Numbered from the stretch's first letter, positions 39,889 through 54,800 are shown. The stretch is 64,000 nt of DNA from Anseranas semipalmata (GCA_013399115.1 VXAA01003392.1:159560-223559), one strand, 5' to 3'. The notes: generated by a model not told the origin, from the sequence alone. Made by a program: numbers and translations.

Positions 39889-42800
39889 AGGCAGTTTTAA
39901 ATAAAGGTTGCAATTACTCTACCTGGATCTGAATTGAAGGTGCTTCCAAGGCTCTATAAACCATTGGTAGAACACTGTTCTTTATTTCATCCGGTGGAGT
40001 TTTGGTTAGAAGCAAGTCCATTTTTTGCAGGAAGATCAGTAAGATCTATTAAAAGAACAACAGTTCAGAAGCCAAAAGTTTTAACTTCAGAAACATACAA
40101 TTTAAAGTGTATTGCATCATATCATTAAAACTTCAGAAGTTTTCTTGTAACTCAGTAAATGTGATCACTTACCATGTTGCTTGCCTGAAGGCATGGAAAA
40201 CAAAAAACACTTTGACATATTATTGCATTTTAAAAACAGCAAATATAAATCAAACAAAATATGTCTTCTAAACAAATATTTCTGAAATAAGGAATAATAA
40301 TAAATCAAAATAATAAAGAAATCATCACTATTGAAAAAGCTACAGCCCCAAAAAACTATGGATCAAATATTGTCTTCAAAGCATTTGATTACAACTCCAC
40401 CTATAAAAGCTGCATTCCATCTGAATCTGAAATCAAAACTGGTACTTGATGAAATGAATATTACAGCTACTATATGGTCATAAGATAGCTTTATTCCATT
40501 CCACATTGGAATTGTATATCATAAAAGGAAAAAAAATCTGAAGCAGAAAAATCTCACACCAAGCTCAGCTAAAAAGCAAAACTAGAATGGCACATTTGCA
40601 AAGTGGAATTCATCTTGTCTAGGCTCAGCCACCTAAAATTTGGCTGCTAGTCTAAATAACTCATCCAGGCTCAGTCTCCAATAAAGAAAGCTTTGCAACT
40701 CATGTCAAGGTAACCGTCTGAGACAGGCGAGACAGCTTGATACAGGTGACTGACTCTCCATTGATATCTAGACTCCTTTTAGAAAACAGATTGGACTAAA
40801 TGGATAAATTGTGGTAAGTGGTATCACAGTCATAATAAAAAGCCAAGTTTTTCAATTTTTAAGTCTAAAAATATGTAGCGATCAGTGCTTGTAGGTCAAA
40901 TAAACAGAAGCATCAGAATGTAGAAATACAAGTGTACCAAGATCAAATACAAGTTTTCTCCTTTCATTTTCTTTCCATTATAGGGAAGAAAAAGAAATTC
41001 TTTCAAACTGCAGCTAATATATTTACCTGTCTATTAATAATTACCTAAACTGTCCACACATGCGCGCACACACACTCATCCATTCCATTAGCACTGGTTC
41101 TAATGCAATATCCCCAAATTTAGGAGAATTAGGGTGAGATGAACCAGATCAGTTTCAAAGCTTGATCTTATGATTATTCTTGAGTAAAGAATTTTTGTCT
41201 TAAACTTGGCCTTTTGAAATCTACACATGCTTGTAACACCATTCTGCTCTTGTCTAGCAGCCCTGTAATACAGTAGCATTACAGTTTCTATGTTGGCTAA
41301 ATGTATAGATTTGGAGGATTGTTCGATTGTTTTTGCAAACCTGAAAAGGACGTGAATGAAACCTATTATTTCACAACTAGAAAAGCTCTTCTAAAATAAG
41401 AACCAACTGTCTGAACATATAACAGAGTCCCTGTAATTTAAACTTTGTACTATATAATCATTTAAATTTCTCAGAACCAGTTCAGCTGTTTTCCACTACT
41501 CTGGCTGTCAATGCTTTTCAACTAAGATAACATAAAGCTGAATTGTTTTTGATAGCTCTCTCTACTTCTGTCTTTAACTGGAATATAGTTTATGCTGTTC
41601 CAATGAAGAACACAAACTTTTATTTATTTCCTTTTAATAATCCCTTTTATTTTTAGCTTTCTAGGGACATGTTTGACACTTTATCTGTTTAAATAGAAAC
41701 TAAGATGTCAGTCAGATTCAAACATACTATCTAATACACATGCAGCAGCAGCTGCACTCCAGACAATAGTGTTGAAAATTTGCTCTGTTCATTAATACTG
41801 AGCCCAGTCTCAGTGTCTGGGTACAATTTGGTGAACTGGATTAGAATATTAATTACAGCACATCATAAACCAAGTATCTATGGATAGTCCCAGCTGTAAA
41901 TTAAGGGTTTGTCTACACTGGGAAGCTATGCCAGAGTAAGCTAGGATGTTGATTTACAACACTCCAGTTACTCCAGGCTAACTCCAAGAGTGTGATATGA
42001 ACAAGCAGTTTAACTAATTATTCTATTTTAATATTATAAATTCCATCATACAAAGACATTGTTAACACTGGAGAACAATTTCTTCATACTGAAATACAGT
42101 AGCCTCCAAAGATACATTCACCTCGAACTCCAGTGTCCTACAAAAGCCAAGCAACAGGCGTCAAACAGATCTAAAACATCTTGGGAGAGTGTTTGGAAGA
42201 AACACTGACACCCTCCCCATCAGTTAAAGATACACAGGAACTGTAAGTTCGCCAATCAGACACAGAATTCTGTCCTCTGGCACTGCCAACTTTTTCTTTT
42301 TTTCCTCTTAATTCCTGGTATATTGACTTTGAAAACCTGTCCTAGACTTCTTAGACAAACTTTCCCATACTGAAAAGTCCACAGAAATAGACGTGGAACA
42401 AGCCATCTAGTACATAGTGCACATTAAAAATGTCAATAGATAAATATAAAACCCATTATGCTCCAGATATAACCTTGAGACAAACTTTTCCAGTGAGGAT
42501 CGTCTCACAAATCTGATGTTAAAGGTAGAAAAACACAGTGTAACCTTTTAGGATGAAACAACAGAAATGAGATGTTTATTGGCTGCCTGACAATTAGACA
42601 TTTAAATTTTTCAAGACAAAACCGATGCTAACAGAAAACCACACTGTACCAAAGGAAAAGAACATTAAGAAATTCTAATTTTCTGAGCTATTCTTAGGTA
42701 ATACAGTTGTACCCTTTCCCCCCCTCCCCAGAATAATGGGAGTTTTCTGATATGGTTTTCTGAAACCTGGAAATAAAACATCTACTTGTTCATTCCTATG

Positions 42801-45800
42801 TTTATCTTGGCCTTTTAGTGCTTTGCAGAGAAATAACAGCAGCCAGCATTAAAACAAGGTGAGCTAGCAGGAATGCGTAGCTACCTTTTCTCTGTTGAGG
42901 TATGATGCCTAACTCAGTGACAGAATTCTCAAAAATCATCATACATAGTGTAGACAAAAAGCAAACCTTTTGCTCCTTTACAGTAATGATGACTTACTAC
43001 TTTTATGCATGTAAACAACAACAAAAAACACATTTTGCTTATACTATCACAGTACATTTGTCAAATAAAATGGAAAAAAAAAATTTGCAAATCTGTGCAC
43101 AGCCCTCAAATAAACACTATTTTATTATCATCAATAAACAGCACTTCTAAGAGAGCGTCAAAGTTATAACTCTTCTACCCCAAGATTCCAGTGTTACCAG
43201 TCTGGACACAAGCAAAAAAAAATCATAGGTTCAGTTACTAGCAGAATATGTGCAAATATTGTACTGTACAACACTGCTGAGATCAGCCATAATAGTGATA
43301 AAATGATTTAAAATATACCTCCTACAACCAACCGAAGATAAGAGTCGAGTAGAAAACTAAATGTTGATCTAATCTCATCTACAAATGCAAATATACCTTC
43401 AGAAAACCCAAGTAAAAAGGCAGGAATAGAGACTTGGTGAATTTTCTGGAAAAATCTGTTTTATATGAACCAAGGCTGACTGCCTGGACAACTACAGAGC
43501 AGGTTGGGTAAGCTGTGTGAAGCCAGAGAAGGGACCTAGAACAGACAGTCATTTTTTCAGGGAAGAAGCACCAAAGAGAAAAACTGTAATCTGAACAACA
43601 TTAACATACCTGGATTGGCTCTTGCTGCTTAAAAACAGGACCAAGATCAGGCAGAATGAGCCTGATATATTCCTCTTTGGTGCATTCCTCAGCAATTAGT
43701 AGAACGTTAGGTAAGACAAAGGGTACCATATCAGGATTCACAAACTCAGAGGTCAAGCAAGGCAAAATTCGCTGAATTATAACACGCTAAGAGACAAAAA
43801 CAAGCATGCATCACATTATAACATGCTGCTATTGTGCCAGTTCAACAGCTTTTGTATTAATCTGATATTAACAAAAGAAAAAAAAAAGAGACAATTTTGA
43901 ATTTTGAACTTATTTTCACAGTATAGTTAAGCTACTTTACACTGTGCTACTTTTATTACTTTTCTCAGTTGGCACTCAAGACACAATTGGAGACTACAAC
44001 TGCGAAGGACAATAAAAAGCCTTTAACTGTATAGAAAATAGGACTAAGTCACTTGTATGGATCATGAAAACCTCACTTTACATACTCTCTTTACAAAAAA
44101 AAAAAAAAGTTTTATCAACAACAACAAAAAAAATCAGTCTTTCACTACCCCATCACTCACTTTTATGTGAACAAACACATAAACCCACTATACCTCTCTG
44201 TAAACTCCAAGTACATTCCCGAAGTGGGATTCAGCTGACAAAATACAGGTAGTGACACTGTGGATGTCTACTGCAATTAGGCAAGCTTAAATGCTTTTAA
44301 TATCAATAAAGAGAAATACACAGTTCAGGGGCACAGTCCCACTCCATAATATACATTTTAAGACAGAAAAAAAGTGAGTGCCCTAAAAATGATTTGTGGC
44401 TATCCTATCTACACCCTGTCTTTGCCCAAATTGAAAGTGTCAACAATTTTTGACCAAAGGAAAAGGCTACTTAGTTAAAAAGAAGACAGCGTTAAATATG
44501 AAGTCTGAATTTTGCACTGTGTAAAATTTAATTCAATTAAAAATAAATAAATGTAATGCAACGGTTGAGAAGCTCAGCTATTCTATTATGTATTAAACTA
44601 CTTTCCCATCACTTATGCATTATGTCTTACATAAATTTGCGAACACCACAAAAAGAAAAGGAGTCAGTCGAGACACAGTGTCTAGCACTACACAGGAGAA
44701 ATGTGGAATGACAGACATTTCCCTTTGAGGTTTCTGGGTGCTGCTAGCACACCAAAGCACTTAGTCTGTTGAGGGAAGGAAGCCTTGCACCCTTCAACAT
44801 TAAAGTACTACCTTGCTATAAAGAAGTTGAAGCAATCCTATATACAAATTGGGAGAAAAGGTGGCAAAATAACTTCAAAGAGCTATGATAGCACCTGGAA
44901 ACAAAGGGAAAGCCTTGTAAATGGGGAGAAGATAACTTCCTTTCAAAGTGGGATGAACTGCAAGAGGACATGTAATCAATGATTCCTTACACATGTTAAT
45001 AGCACAATTTGCCACTTCCTGTTTCCAGACTTACTGATAGCTGAGGAGAATTTCCACATAAATTATTTTCCAATCTCCTCTTTTTTCCTACTACTCTATT
45101 CTGACTACCTCATAGCAGTCTATTACGGTACAACGCTACATATTTTTAAACTATTCCAAGAAATCATACAGACATACCTTAGGCAGCTTTGGCAGAACCT
45201 TTGGTAGCCCTTTAAAAAACTGTGATTTCTGAAGGTTATCCCTTTGAAATAACGAATCAAAATACTGAAGTGTCATTGCTCCTACATCATCAAAGAATGG
45301 TATCTAAAAATAGAGATTAAAAGTTTGTGATCTGGAGGGATACAACATTGATACTACTACAAAGATTACATACACATAATCATATTTTCACCTTCTCAAT
45401 GCACTATCGTAAACCTTTACAATGAAGTGGCTGCAACTAACAATTAGAAAAGTAAATTTTTACATACAAAATTGTATAATATTGACAGATAAAGGTTGAT
45501 TATTAAGACAATTTTCTTTGCATTTTAAAGAAGTACACAATAATGCACATTATGTGCATCTAACTTAACCTCGTATATGAAATAATGTCTACAAAAAAAA
45601 AAAGAATGAGAAGTAAAAACCGTATTAATACTGACAGAACTGCTTCATCATTAATGAAAGATTGATACAAACGCATGATGAGGACAGGACTGTTTGGTTT
45701 TTTTTTTAAATCTCAAATCAATCCCTGAGTATTCAGCTTTCATTCAGCAGTTGAATGAAAAGAACAGAAGAGCGTCTATCCCAGACCTACATAGACTGGA

Positions 45801-48800
45801 ATGAGATGTTCTGCATTTGAAAACCTGCATGGATACAACTCCTCCTTTCTGCTAGTTCTCAGTTTCAGGTAGGGATATATCAAACTTCATGGTCTTGTCA
45901 CGGTTAGAGAAAGAGCTCAGTCTCTCAGACCATTTGTGTTGTTGTGTAATTAGACACCTGTTTTCAGTTGAAAAATTTGTGCAGAATGAAAGGATATAAA
46001 CCCATATAAACCCATATAACCCATTTTGCTGTCAGGCAAAAAAGAGAAGCTCATAGGATTAGGGCAATAAAGAAGAAGAAGAAAAAAAAAAAAAAAAATC
46101 TATCTGCACAGAATTCAAGCTAGTCTGCAGTGTAGACTTAAATTCTATATTCTAGATCACATACCAAAACGAGTTTTAACTAGAAGATCGTGGAACTCTA
46201 CACAGGTTAACTTAATCTCATTAAAAAAAGGCAAATTTGCACATGTAAAGCTCCCTATTAGCTTGTATTGTGCTGGCCTTAACTAACTGCTTTCAGAACT
46301 CTGTATCTGGAGTTCATGGGGGACAACCACCCTGATATCTGTTGGAGGGACCACACAGCAGGACATAAGCAATCCAGGGAATGGTGGAGTTGAAGATCCC
46401 TAGAGCAGCGAGGAGGGCACACAGCAAGCTCACTTGGCAAATTAAAACTTAAATTATCCTTCTTGCAATTAATTGCTGCTTTATTATAGCAAGTAAGCTC
46501 AAAATATATTTTAAACTATCCTCTCCATATTCAAGAATACACCAAAAATCATAAGCCAAAAGTTAATCCTTACATTTATTGCCCTTTGTCATTCCATGGC
46601 TTTAAAATCATTCCAGTACAGTTTTAAAGACTGAATTGAAAAAAAAATGTAGCACAGAAAATAGTTCCATCTCTATTGGAAAGCAACAAAATACTGTTGC
46701 ATTGAACGATTACTCTAAAATCTGTTTCAGCGTATACTTTTCATATTAATAAAGGTCAGAGTAAACACAACTTTAGGCACCTGCTATCATTATTATTTCC
46801 AAAACAGCTCAGAAACATTTCAACCAAAAAGATTAACAGGAAGAAAACAACAACTTTAAAATAGGTCTATTGTTTCTACAAATGAAACTCTATTTTCCCT
46901 CTTTCCTATAGCTACTGTATTTTCCATGAACTGACCTTAGTCATTTGATCTGCGTCTGGTCTGACTGCTGGAGCTACATTTAAGAGTAGCTTTACATGTT
47001 CACGCACCTCCTCTGGTATATTCTGAAGAGTACTGGAGCTTAAGCGGCTCAGCTGTGTAAGTAATTTAAGAACATGCACCATGAAGTCAGAAAATCCTGC
47101 ATATAACTATTTCCAATATACATTAGGACTATATTTTGTGCTCTTGCTGATTTCTCTACCCATACCTTTGATGTCCCTCCCTTCTTCCCTTTCATAACCC
47201 ACTTGCTTCTGATCCCTCATAGTTTTCTTTCTGTTCCCCAATTGCCTACCTGTGTCAGGTCACATTCTCCTGTTCCAAACTTCTTCTTGTGTTCAGGTTA
47301 TCGGAGAACACAAACCCAGTATTTTTAAATAGGTACGTTATCATCTGAGGTCTTGTTTAGACACATTAAAATACAGTACATACGATAATGACAATGGGCA
47401 CCCAAACAAGTTACAAAGGAAACTTGCACGTGAATGTACATTCTGCCAGCTGTTCCAATTGACTGTCTTCTGTTAATATTCACAGTCCATAAAAAATGTG
47501 AAATAGCTGAATTAAATGGATGCCAATTGATCAAATCACTCTAAACTCAGCATCTCCACCAGTCCTACACTGGTCATTCATTGCCTTGTGTTTCACACTG
47601 TTCGTCATAACAGGTAAAATACTTATCCCACAAGACCAGCACTCAACATGTCTACAGAGAAAACAGCTGAAAAACAAACTTTGTAGTTCATAAAGTTGGT
47701 ATACGTAACTTCCTCTACACATATTTTCATTTTCCATATTTTGCTAGGATTTTTTGTTGTTGTTGTAAAGACAGCATGCAAAGTAAGATACCATTATCAG
47801 ATTGTTTATGCTGGAGCACTGGTATTGTGTCTAAAACATTTAAATCTGCTTTAAAACGGTCACTTTTCAAATATGAAAATAATCTATAATACTCATAAAT
47901 AGAACAAATACCTGATCAAGTTGTCTACTAAAACTTTTATAAATATCCTGCTTGTTGACCTCAAAAATTGGTTTCCCTTTATTAAACACTGCATACATAA
48001 CACCTCCTAGAGAGTACATATCACTGGCTGTCTCACAGCTCACAGAGAGAATATATTCTGGTGCCAGATATTCAGGATTTGGAAGACACAAGGATGGCAA
48101 GTTTGGATCCCATTCCTTACAAGGGAACTTTGGCTACAAGAGAAGTAAAAAATAAAATAAAAAGTACACTTATTAGGGATTTTTAAAGAATAATTTAAAT
48201 AGCAAACTTGAGCAGCGAAAAAAAATAATTCATTCAAATTCAATTATGCATGAAACAGAAATGGAGTAAGGCAAAACTGTTAAGAATCTATGCCTGTAAC
48301 TTAAAGTGATTAGCTCACGCAGTTAAGTCTGAACATTAGAATTAGGACCTGTAATGTGAATGTCAAAGCACTGCTGTAAAGAGGGAAACATGAACTAGAA
48401 GAGAAGGCTCCGGGGAGACCTCATTGTGGCCTTCCAGTACCTGAAGGGAGCATATAAACAGGAGGGGGAACGCCTGTTTACACATGTTGATAGTGATAGG
48501 ACAAGGGGGAATGGTTTCAGACTAAGACAGGGGAGATTTAGGTTGGATATTAGGAGGAAGTTTTTCACTCAGAGGGTGGTGAGGCACTGGAACAGGTTGC
48601 CCAGAGAGGTTGTGGATGCCCCATCCCTGGAGGCATTCAAGGCCAGGCTGGATGTGACGCTGGGCAGCCTGCTCTAGTAGTTGGCAACCCTGCCCAGAGC
48701 AGGGGGGTTGAAACCAGATGATCTTTAAGGTCCTTTTCAACCCAGGCCATTCTATGATTCTATGATTGGAATTCATTTTAGGAGGTAGCAACCAGGAACT

Positions 48801-51800
48801 GAAAGGATGTAACAGACTGAGTTATGTAGGTGCGCATGTCATCCAACATGCAGATGAGCCGAAGTGTCAACTGTCTGAAACCATCACTAGCCTATTCTGA
48901 GCCTACTGAGCCACGTCGGGCTCTTTTTCTCTGATGACCAAAGGCAGCACTTCAATCCAGACCAGTACCATATGTTCAAACTTCTGGCCAACAAAATACA
49001 GCGGTGAATATTAAATAAATAATTCTGTACTGAAATGCAAGCTCAAGAAACGGGTTTCAGATAAAAATCTGAATCTGAAATTTAATAATAAAAAATACAA
49101 AGATCTATTACCTCTTGTTCAGATGGATTTGTTGACTGGACACAAAAATCAAAGCCTGTAATTTTCCATGCTCCACTTTTATTCAAAATTATATTTTCAG
49201 GAGTAATATTTCCATGGACCATTTTCACACTGCTATGCAAAAAGGACAAGCCTTCAGAAACCTGTTAATAAAAGATTATTATTTCAGGTTACATGCTTCC
49301 CTAGATATGCTGTACAACATTTACAAAATTTCTGTCACCTCTACAGCCTTATTTCCTGTGGTCACGGTTATATTGATAAGATAACTAAGAAGCAATTTTT
49401 TACCACCAATTTTAGCCTATGTTTTAAAAATTATGTATGAAGGAAATTAAATACAGATGGGTAAGCAGCAGATGAGATTACTAACGTTGATTAACTACCA
49501 CAGCATAAGAACAAAAATGCTTTTCAATGTTGAACAAAACTTTCACCAAATAAAACTTGAAAGCTATTGTTCCTCCACAGAAGGTAAAGAAAAGATTCAC
49601 ATATGGGAGAGACATCTGTAGCACAGACATTTATGTAGAATATAAAAATTCATTCAATTTTTTATTTTCCATGTCAGAATAAGCAAAAATAGTAGCAACT
49701 TATACAGCCTCCAGTATTCATCCTCTCTTAAACTTACAGTCATCAGGCCACTATCATCTCTCACTTCACAATTATTTGATTTACCATAGGCAGACAAGGC
49801 AAACTTTGTAAAACCATGATTAACACTAAAAGCACAAGAAAACTATAAGGGCAAAAGTGCTGTACCTGAAGCAAGCCATATTTGGTCTCCACATCATAAA
49901 GTTTGTATTCTTTAATGTCAGATGGTAAAGGAGAAGGTAGGTTGTCCCAGCTGCCGAGTACATTAGCTAAACTTGCACACACTGGTTCTGTACAAAATGC
50001 CAAGCAATCTCTATAGAGAAAATAGATTAAAAAAAAGTTTCTTGTAAATAAATGTAGTAAATCTCCTGACTGCAAACAAAGAACAATACAGACATCATAT
50101 CATACATTACCAGAAGACTTGGTAACCTAAAAATGTGTCTTATTTCAGGTTTTGAAACATTGTAAGTACTATATTAGAGATTTTATATATGTACATATAT
50201 AAAAATAACTGAAATTTTCAAAAAACAATCTTAGAATATAATAATCAGCTTAAGTTATTCTATTCTGATAACATTCGCATACATCACTGATGATGCACAC
50301 AGTGCTTCATAAAAAGTTTTAACAAAACAATACTTTTCTTGTCCTGATCCAAGAAAATCAAACAAATAATTCTTACTATCATTAAACCTTGTAAAATCAG
50401 GCTGTTAGCTGTGCCTAAAACTGATATGTCCCTGACTGAAGTAATATTTAATGTAGCCAGACAGCAATCAGAAACAAAATTAATAACATGTAAGGTAGCA
50501 TCCTTCACTTTGCAAATAAATAGAAAACTAGAGGTACACACAAATATGCTTGTTGTATGACCTGCAGTTTGCCTCCAAAGTGACTGCTTTCCCAATTATT
50601 TTTTCTACTGCTTTCTTCCTGAACAACTGTAGGTGTTGTTTACGGATCTCTGGGTTAGCAGTGTTTAAAAAGCACAGATGAAGCAACTTTCTGCACATAA
50701 AGTGGACTAGTTGTAACTCTGTGCTTCAGACTTTCAAATTTTGAAGTCCTGAAAACAATGTATGTCTCAGTTTCACAAACTTCATGTCAAAAAAGGGAGA
50801 GTCATTCTGTATATTCACACTCTTCATCCTGGTCTGCACAGCACTAGAGACCCTAGACAGTCATTGCACCTTACTTCTTAAATGTTTTGAAGTTTTTTTG
50901 GAGAAAGCACAGCGTAGATGGTAGCACACATACCTGGTTTAAGAATGAACATTTCAAGAGAACGCTAACACATTGCATCAGTATGAACACAGAAAACTGA
51001 GACTAACACTAATAAGGATATATTTCTGAATAATGAAGTTATAGGCAAGAAGACAGAAGCCTAACCTTTTGTTTATTCCTTAAAAATATCACAGAAGACA
51101 CAATGTCTCAGCATGAATCTACCACAAAGTTTTTATATATCTCAATAGATTAACACACTTGCTCTTTGAGGTAAAATAAGGCTGCTGAAACATGCAAGAC
51201 TCTTATTACTCATCCAGATTGAAAGTGACTTGAGTTTTTCCTGCTGCCTCTCTGAAGGAAAAAAAATGAAATTCACTGATTTGTAAGTCTCAGCTACCTG
51301 GACTGAACCCTCATTGCTTGGCTTACTCCCCACCATTCTGCTGACACCATCCCTTCTACCTTCCTATTAACACAACTAAGGCTACAAAACTCACTTCTGG
51401 AGTAATCACAAGGAAGAATCAAAGCACAGAGAGACAAAGTTTGTCATTTTTTAATCCAAGTTCAACTTTACCATGGAGCTTATACATTTAGTTATGGTTA
51501 AGCCATAGATGATAGAAAATACCTAGAAAACAGTTATTCAGTGGTTTTCACAACATAAATACTCTGGTTGCTGTTGCTTTGAGGGAAGCTAATTTAGGAG
51601 CTAATTAAACAAGGATCCAAGCCAGAGTAACAGAAGGATGAGGCAAATCTAATTAAAGCAACTGAATACTGCAGGGGCTGACGTCTGCCATACAGTGCAG
51701 CTTCTTTAACAGTTCCCTGAATAACATCAAAATGACATTCAGAGTAACATAATAAAAAGAAAACAAGTTACAAATAAAGTAATGGCTAAACATGCATATG

Positions 51801-54800
51801 CTTTGGGAAAAACTGCAACAGACGGAACGCCTATGAAATTAAATATCTGGGACTCTTCACGCTTTATGAATGGTTTTACAATTTGGCTTTTTTATTCTTT
51901 TCTCCATAAACAATTTAAATATAGAATAATATTGCTCATCTGTGCTGTTACTGGAATTCAGCATAAGTTGTAAGTACATATACAGTGTTATATTAAAAAT
52001 TTAGTATAAATAAAAATATACATTGCATATACTCATTATATAAATGCATGTAAAAAGTATACATAATAATGTAATATATTTATATTAAATATAATTATAT
52101 TGAATACCAATTATTTGAAAGAGAAACATTCTATTAGTGGTGGAAAAGCTACCTACACACCGGGTTCAAAATAGTATGGCCTGTAAACATCTACTTCAGC
52201 TGTGCAGGTACACCAAATACAACCTTCTGCACCACAAAAGGGGAATAAAGTGTGACTTGCAAGCAGTTCAACACAACTGTATGTTACTTTGGATACACAC
52301 ACACACACACACAAAAAAAACAAGCCAGAAGGAGCCCTCTACAGACTTCTTCAAGAAATAAGCACTCTGCAAATACCTTCTGCAAGTCTAAAAATATTTA
52401 CCTATCTTACAGCACTCTTGCACAGAGATACATACACAAATAGTCTAAGCAAATTTTCCTTTTATGAGCCCCCAGAACCCTTACACCAGATTCTGGCACA
52501 GCAAACAACTGGGCAGTTTTGGTCATAGTAAGGTTCCTACAGAGACTGTGCTGAGTATGGAAAGAGCAGCATTCAGAGCAAAGCATACAGTACTACTAAA
52601 AACTCATGAACAAGAACTCTGCCAGAACTACAGTGTTAATTTTACTCAAAAGGCTTAAATTCTTTGCAGGAAGAACACCAAAGCCTTCCTAACTCTCCAA
52701 GGTATGTATCTCAGCCTCTTCTTCTGAAGTGTAGAATTTAGGAAAAAGATAGAGATGAAGTTGCTGGGTCAACTGAAATACTGTGACAATTTTAGGGAAA
52801 AGCCTGGGGTATATTCTGGGATTCACCTGTGTAAACAATGACTGAGATGACCCCAGGCCACTTAACGTGTAATAGTTTATTTACCACTGCAGTATTGACA
52901 ACTATCTTCAACTACTTAACTATTCTTCCTTAGACTTATGTGAGGGGCATACTGAACCAAATGTATTTGGTACAGGCGGAAAGATATATATGAATATGCA
53001 GTTATCATTTCATCCAATATATCTTTCCCAAAGTAGGCACTGCAAAGACAAAGATGCATTCCCATGGTATTCTCAGCTCCTAGAAGCCAGTACATTTGGA
53101 AACGTGCAGGTTAACAGACAATAAAAAACGGAGAAGTTTGAAAGGTAATGTACATGAATCGTTATTAGACTTCATTTAGAAAAAAATCCTTTGGAAAAAG
53201 AACTTGAAAACCCTCGTGATCTTCCTCAGTAGGATCAGCTTTCTATTTTAACACAAAACAACCCTCATTTTATTTGTCAGATTTTAATGTGCTGTTATCA
53301 GTACAGTTGAATAATAAATGTGTAAGACTAACCCATTATCGTGCCGAGTGACCAATCTTACATAAATCAAATAAGCACTACAAAAATACACCAAATTTTG
53401 TCTCCCTCATTTGGCACTTGAGGATCTTTTAAACACATATGTGGCCACAGTAGATAGACTTTACCGAATGTCTCCTATATCCCGTGCATGAAGTATATAC
53501 ATCTCATAAATGGAATGAATGAATGAACAACCTTTTGAAAGCAAACAAATTTAAGAGAGTACCTTAAAAGCGAAATTAATTGTACTACCAAGTATTCTTC
53601 CTGTAAGGGTCATGTGTAGTCTTACAGCTGCAGCTGGACTAAGATCATGCAATAGATTATCGATTAGATTTACGGCAGGGATGCATCCTGTGACTTGGTA
53701 AAAAAAGATCTGAGGGTGGGGAGAATACCATTCTCACATGAGTAAATATATTAAACTTGAACCTCATCAGACATATGTGCTAAATGCGCCAGATATTTTA
53801 CATTCAATAACAAAACAATAATTAAGAAAGTCTGATCTCAACTTTACGACAGCTTACCTGGATTCTTCCAATGGATGTTGAACAGTAAGCAGTCGAGGGT
53901 GTCGAAGCCTGGTTAGCTGTTGGACACCTCGTTTTAAAGAATCAATAATCTGATCCTTTTCAAATTTTTGATACTTGTCAATTAGCTTCTTATCAAACAC
54001 GAAAACAGCCACTTCCTAGAAATAAGCAGCAAAATTCACTCAGTATATATCATATCCAAAAACCAAAGCCTATACACAATTACATATGCTTACACACATT
54101 TTTTACATCAACAGTACAGTGCCAGCAAGGCAGTAAGTATTTCAGTGTATATCTACATATTGTCCTTACTCTGTCCCAGTCATATCCACTGTGATTGTGT
54201 ACAGTCTCTGGAATATGTATTTTAAGAATTACCGTGCTACTGCTCCCAACCTTACAAACAGTAAGGCATAAGCTATAACCACTACCTACAGAACAACAAA
54301 GCAACAGACACACAGGACAGAAATTAGCTTGACTTTAGGTAGGCAGAAGCATTTACATTAACTATGAACAAATAAAATATTCTGAGGATATGCATTCATT
54401 TGGCATTAAAAGTATCAAGTGGTGCATTATTATTATTTATTATTTATTGCACCCTGTCTCAGTGTTCTGTTCCAAACCAGTATGTTCTATATTAAACTAA
54501 ATTTTCATGAGAGAGAATTTATGGTGATGGAATAGCTGAGTAATCAATTAAACCGATCATTCACATGATAATACATTATGATTTTTTTTTTAATGCTCAA
54601 ATGTGTAAAATGAAGTCCCAGAAATGCAATAGATGTTAAAATAGAGGAAGCAGTTTTTCCAACCAACCTCTGCAAATGGAGTGGGAGAAAATTAAGAAAT
54701 TTATATGAAACTTCAGAATTACATAGGTGGATGTGAAATAAAAAATTAGACTACATCTCCATCATCAAAGCCATTAAAGAGAAAAAATCAATTGAAGAAA

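Larger units (their letters stand above)
38491..39922 (-). other. SCYL2: SCYL2 intron between coding exons 9 and 10
   Basis: 1432 bp. Holds two very long poly(A) runs on the plus strand close to the exon 9 donor, a short TTCCAGTGGAAGT tandem array near 39.2 kb and a CATG-rich patch near 39.49 kb. Confidence 0.85.
50011..53857 (-). other. SCYL2: SCYL2 intron between coding exons 2 and 3
   Basis: 3847 bp. Contains a 24-bp perfect palindrome near the exon 3 acceptor, a strongly AT-rich block at about 51.97-52.12 kb and an (AC)n microsatellite at 52.3 kb. No extra exon recognised. Confidence 0.85.
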
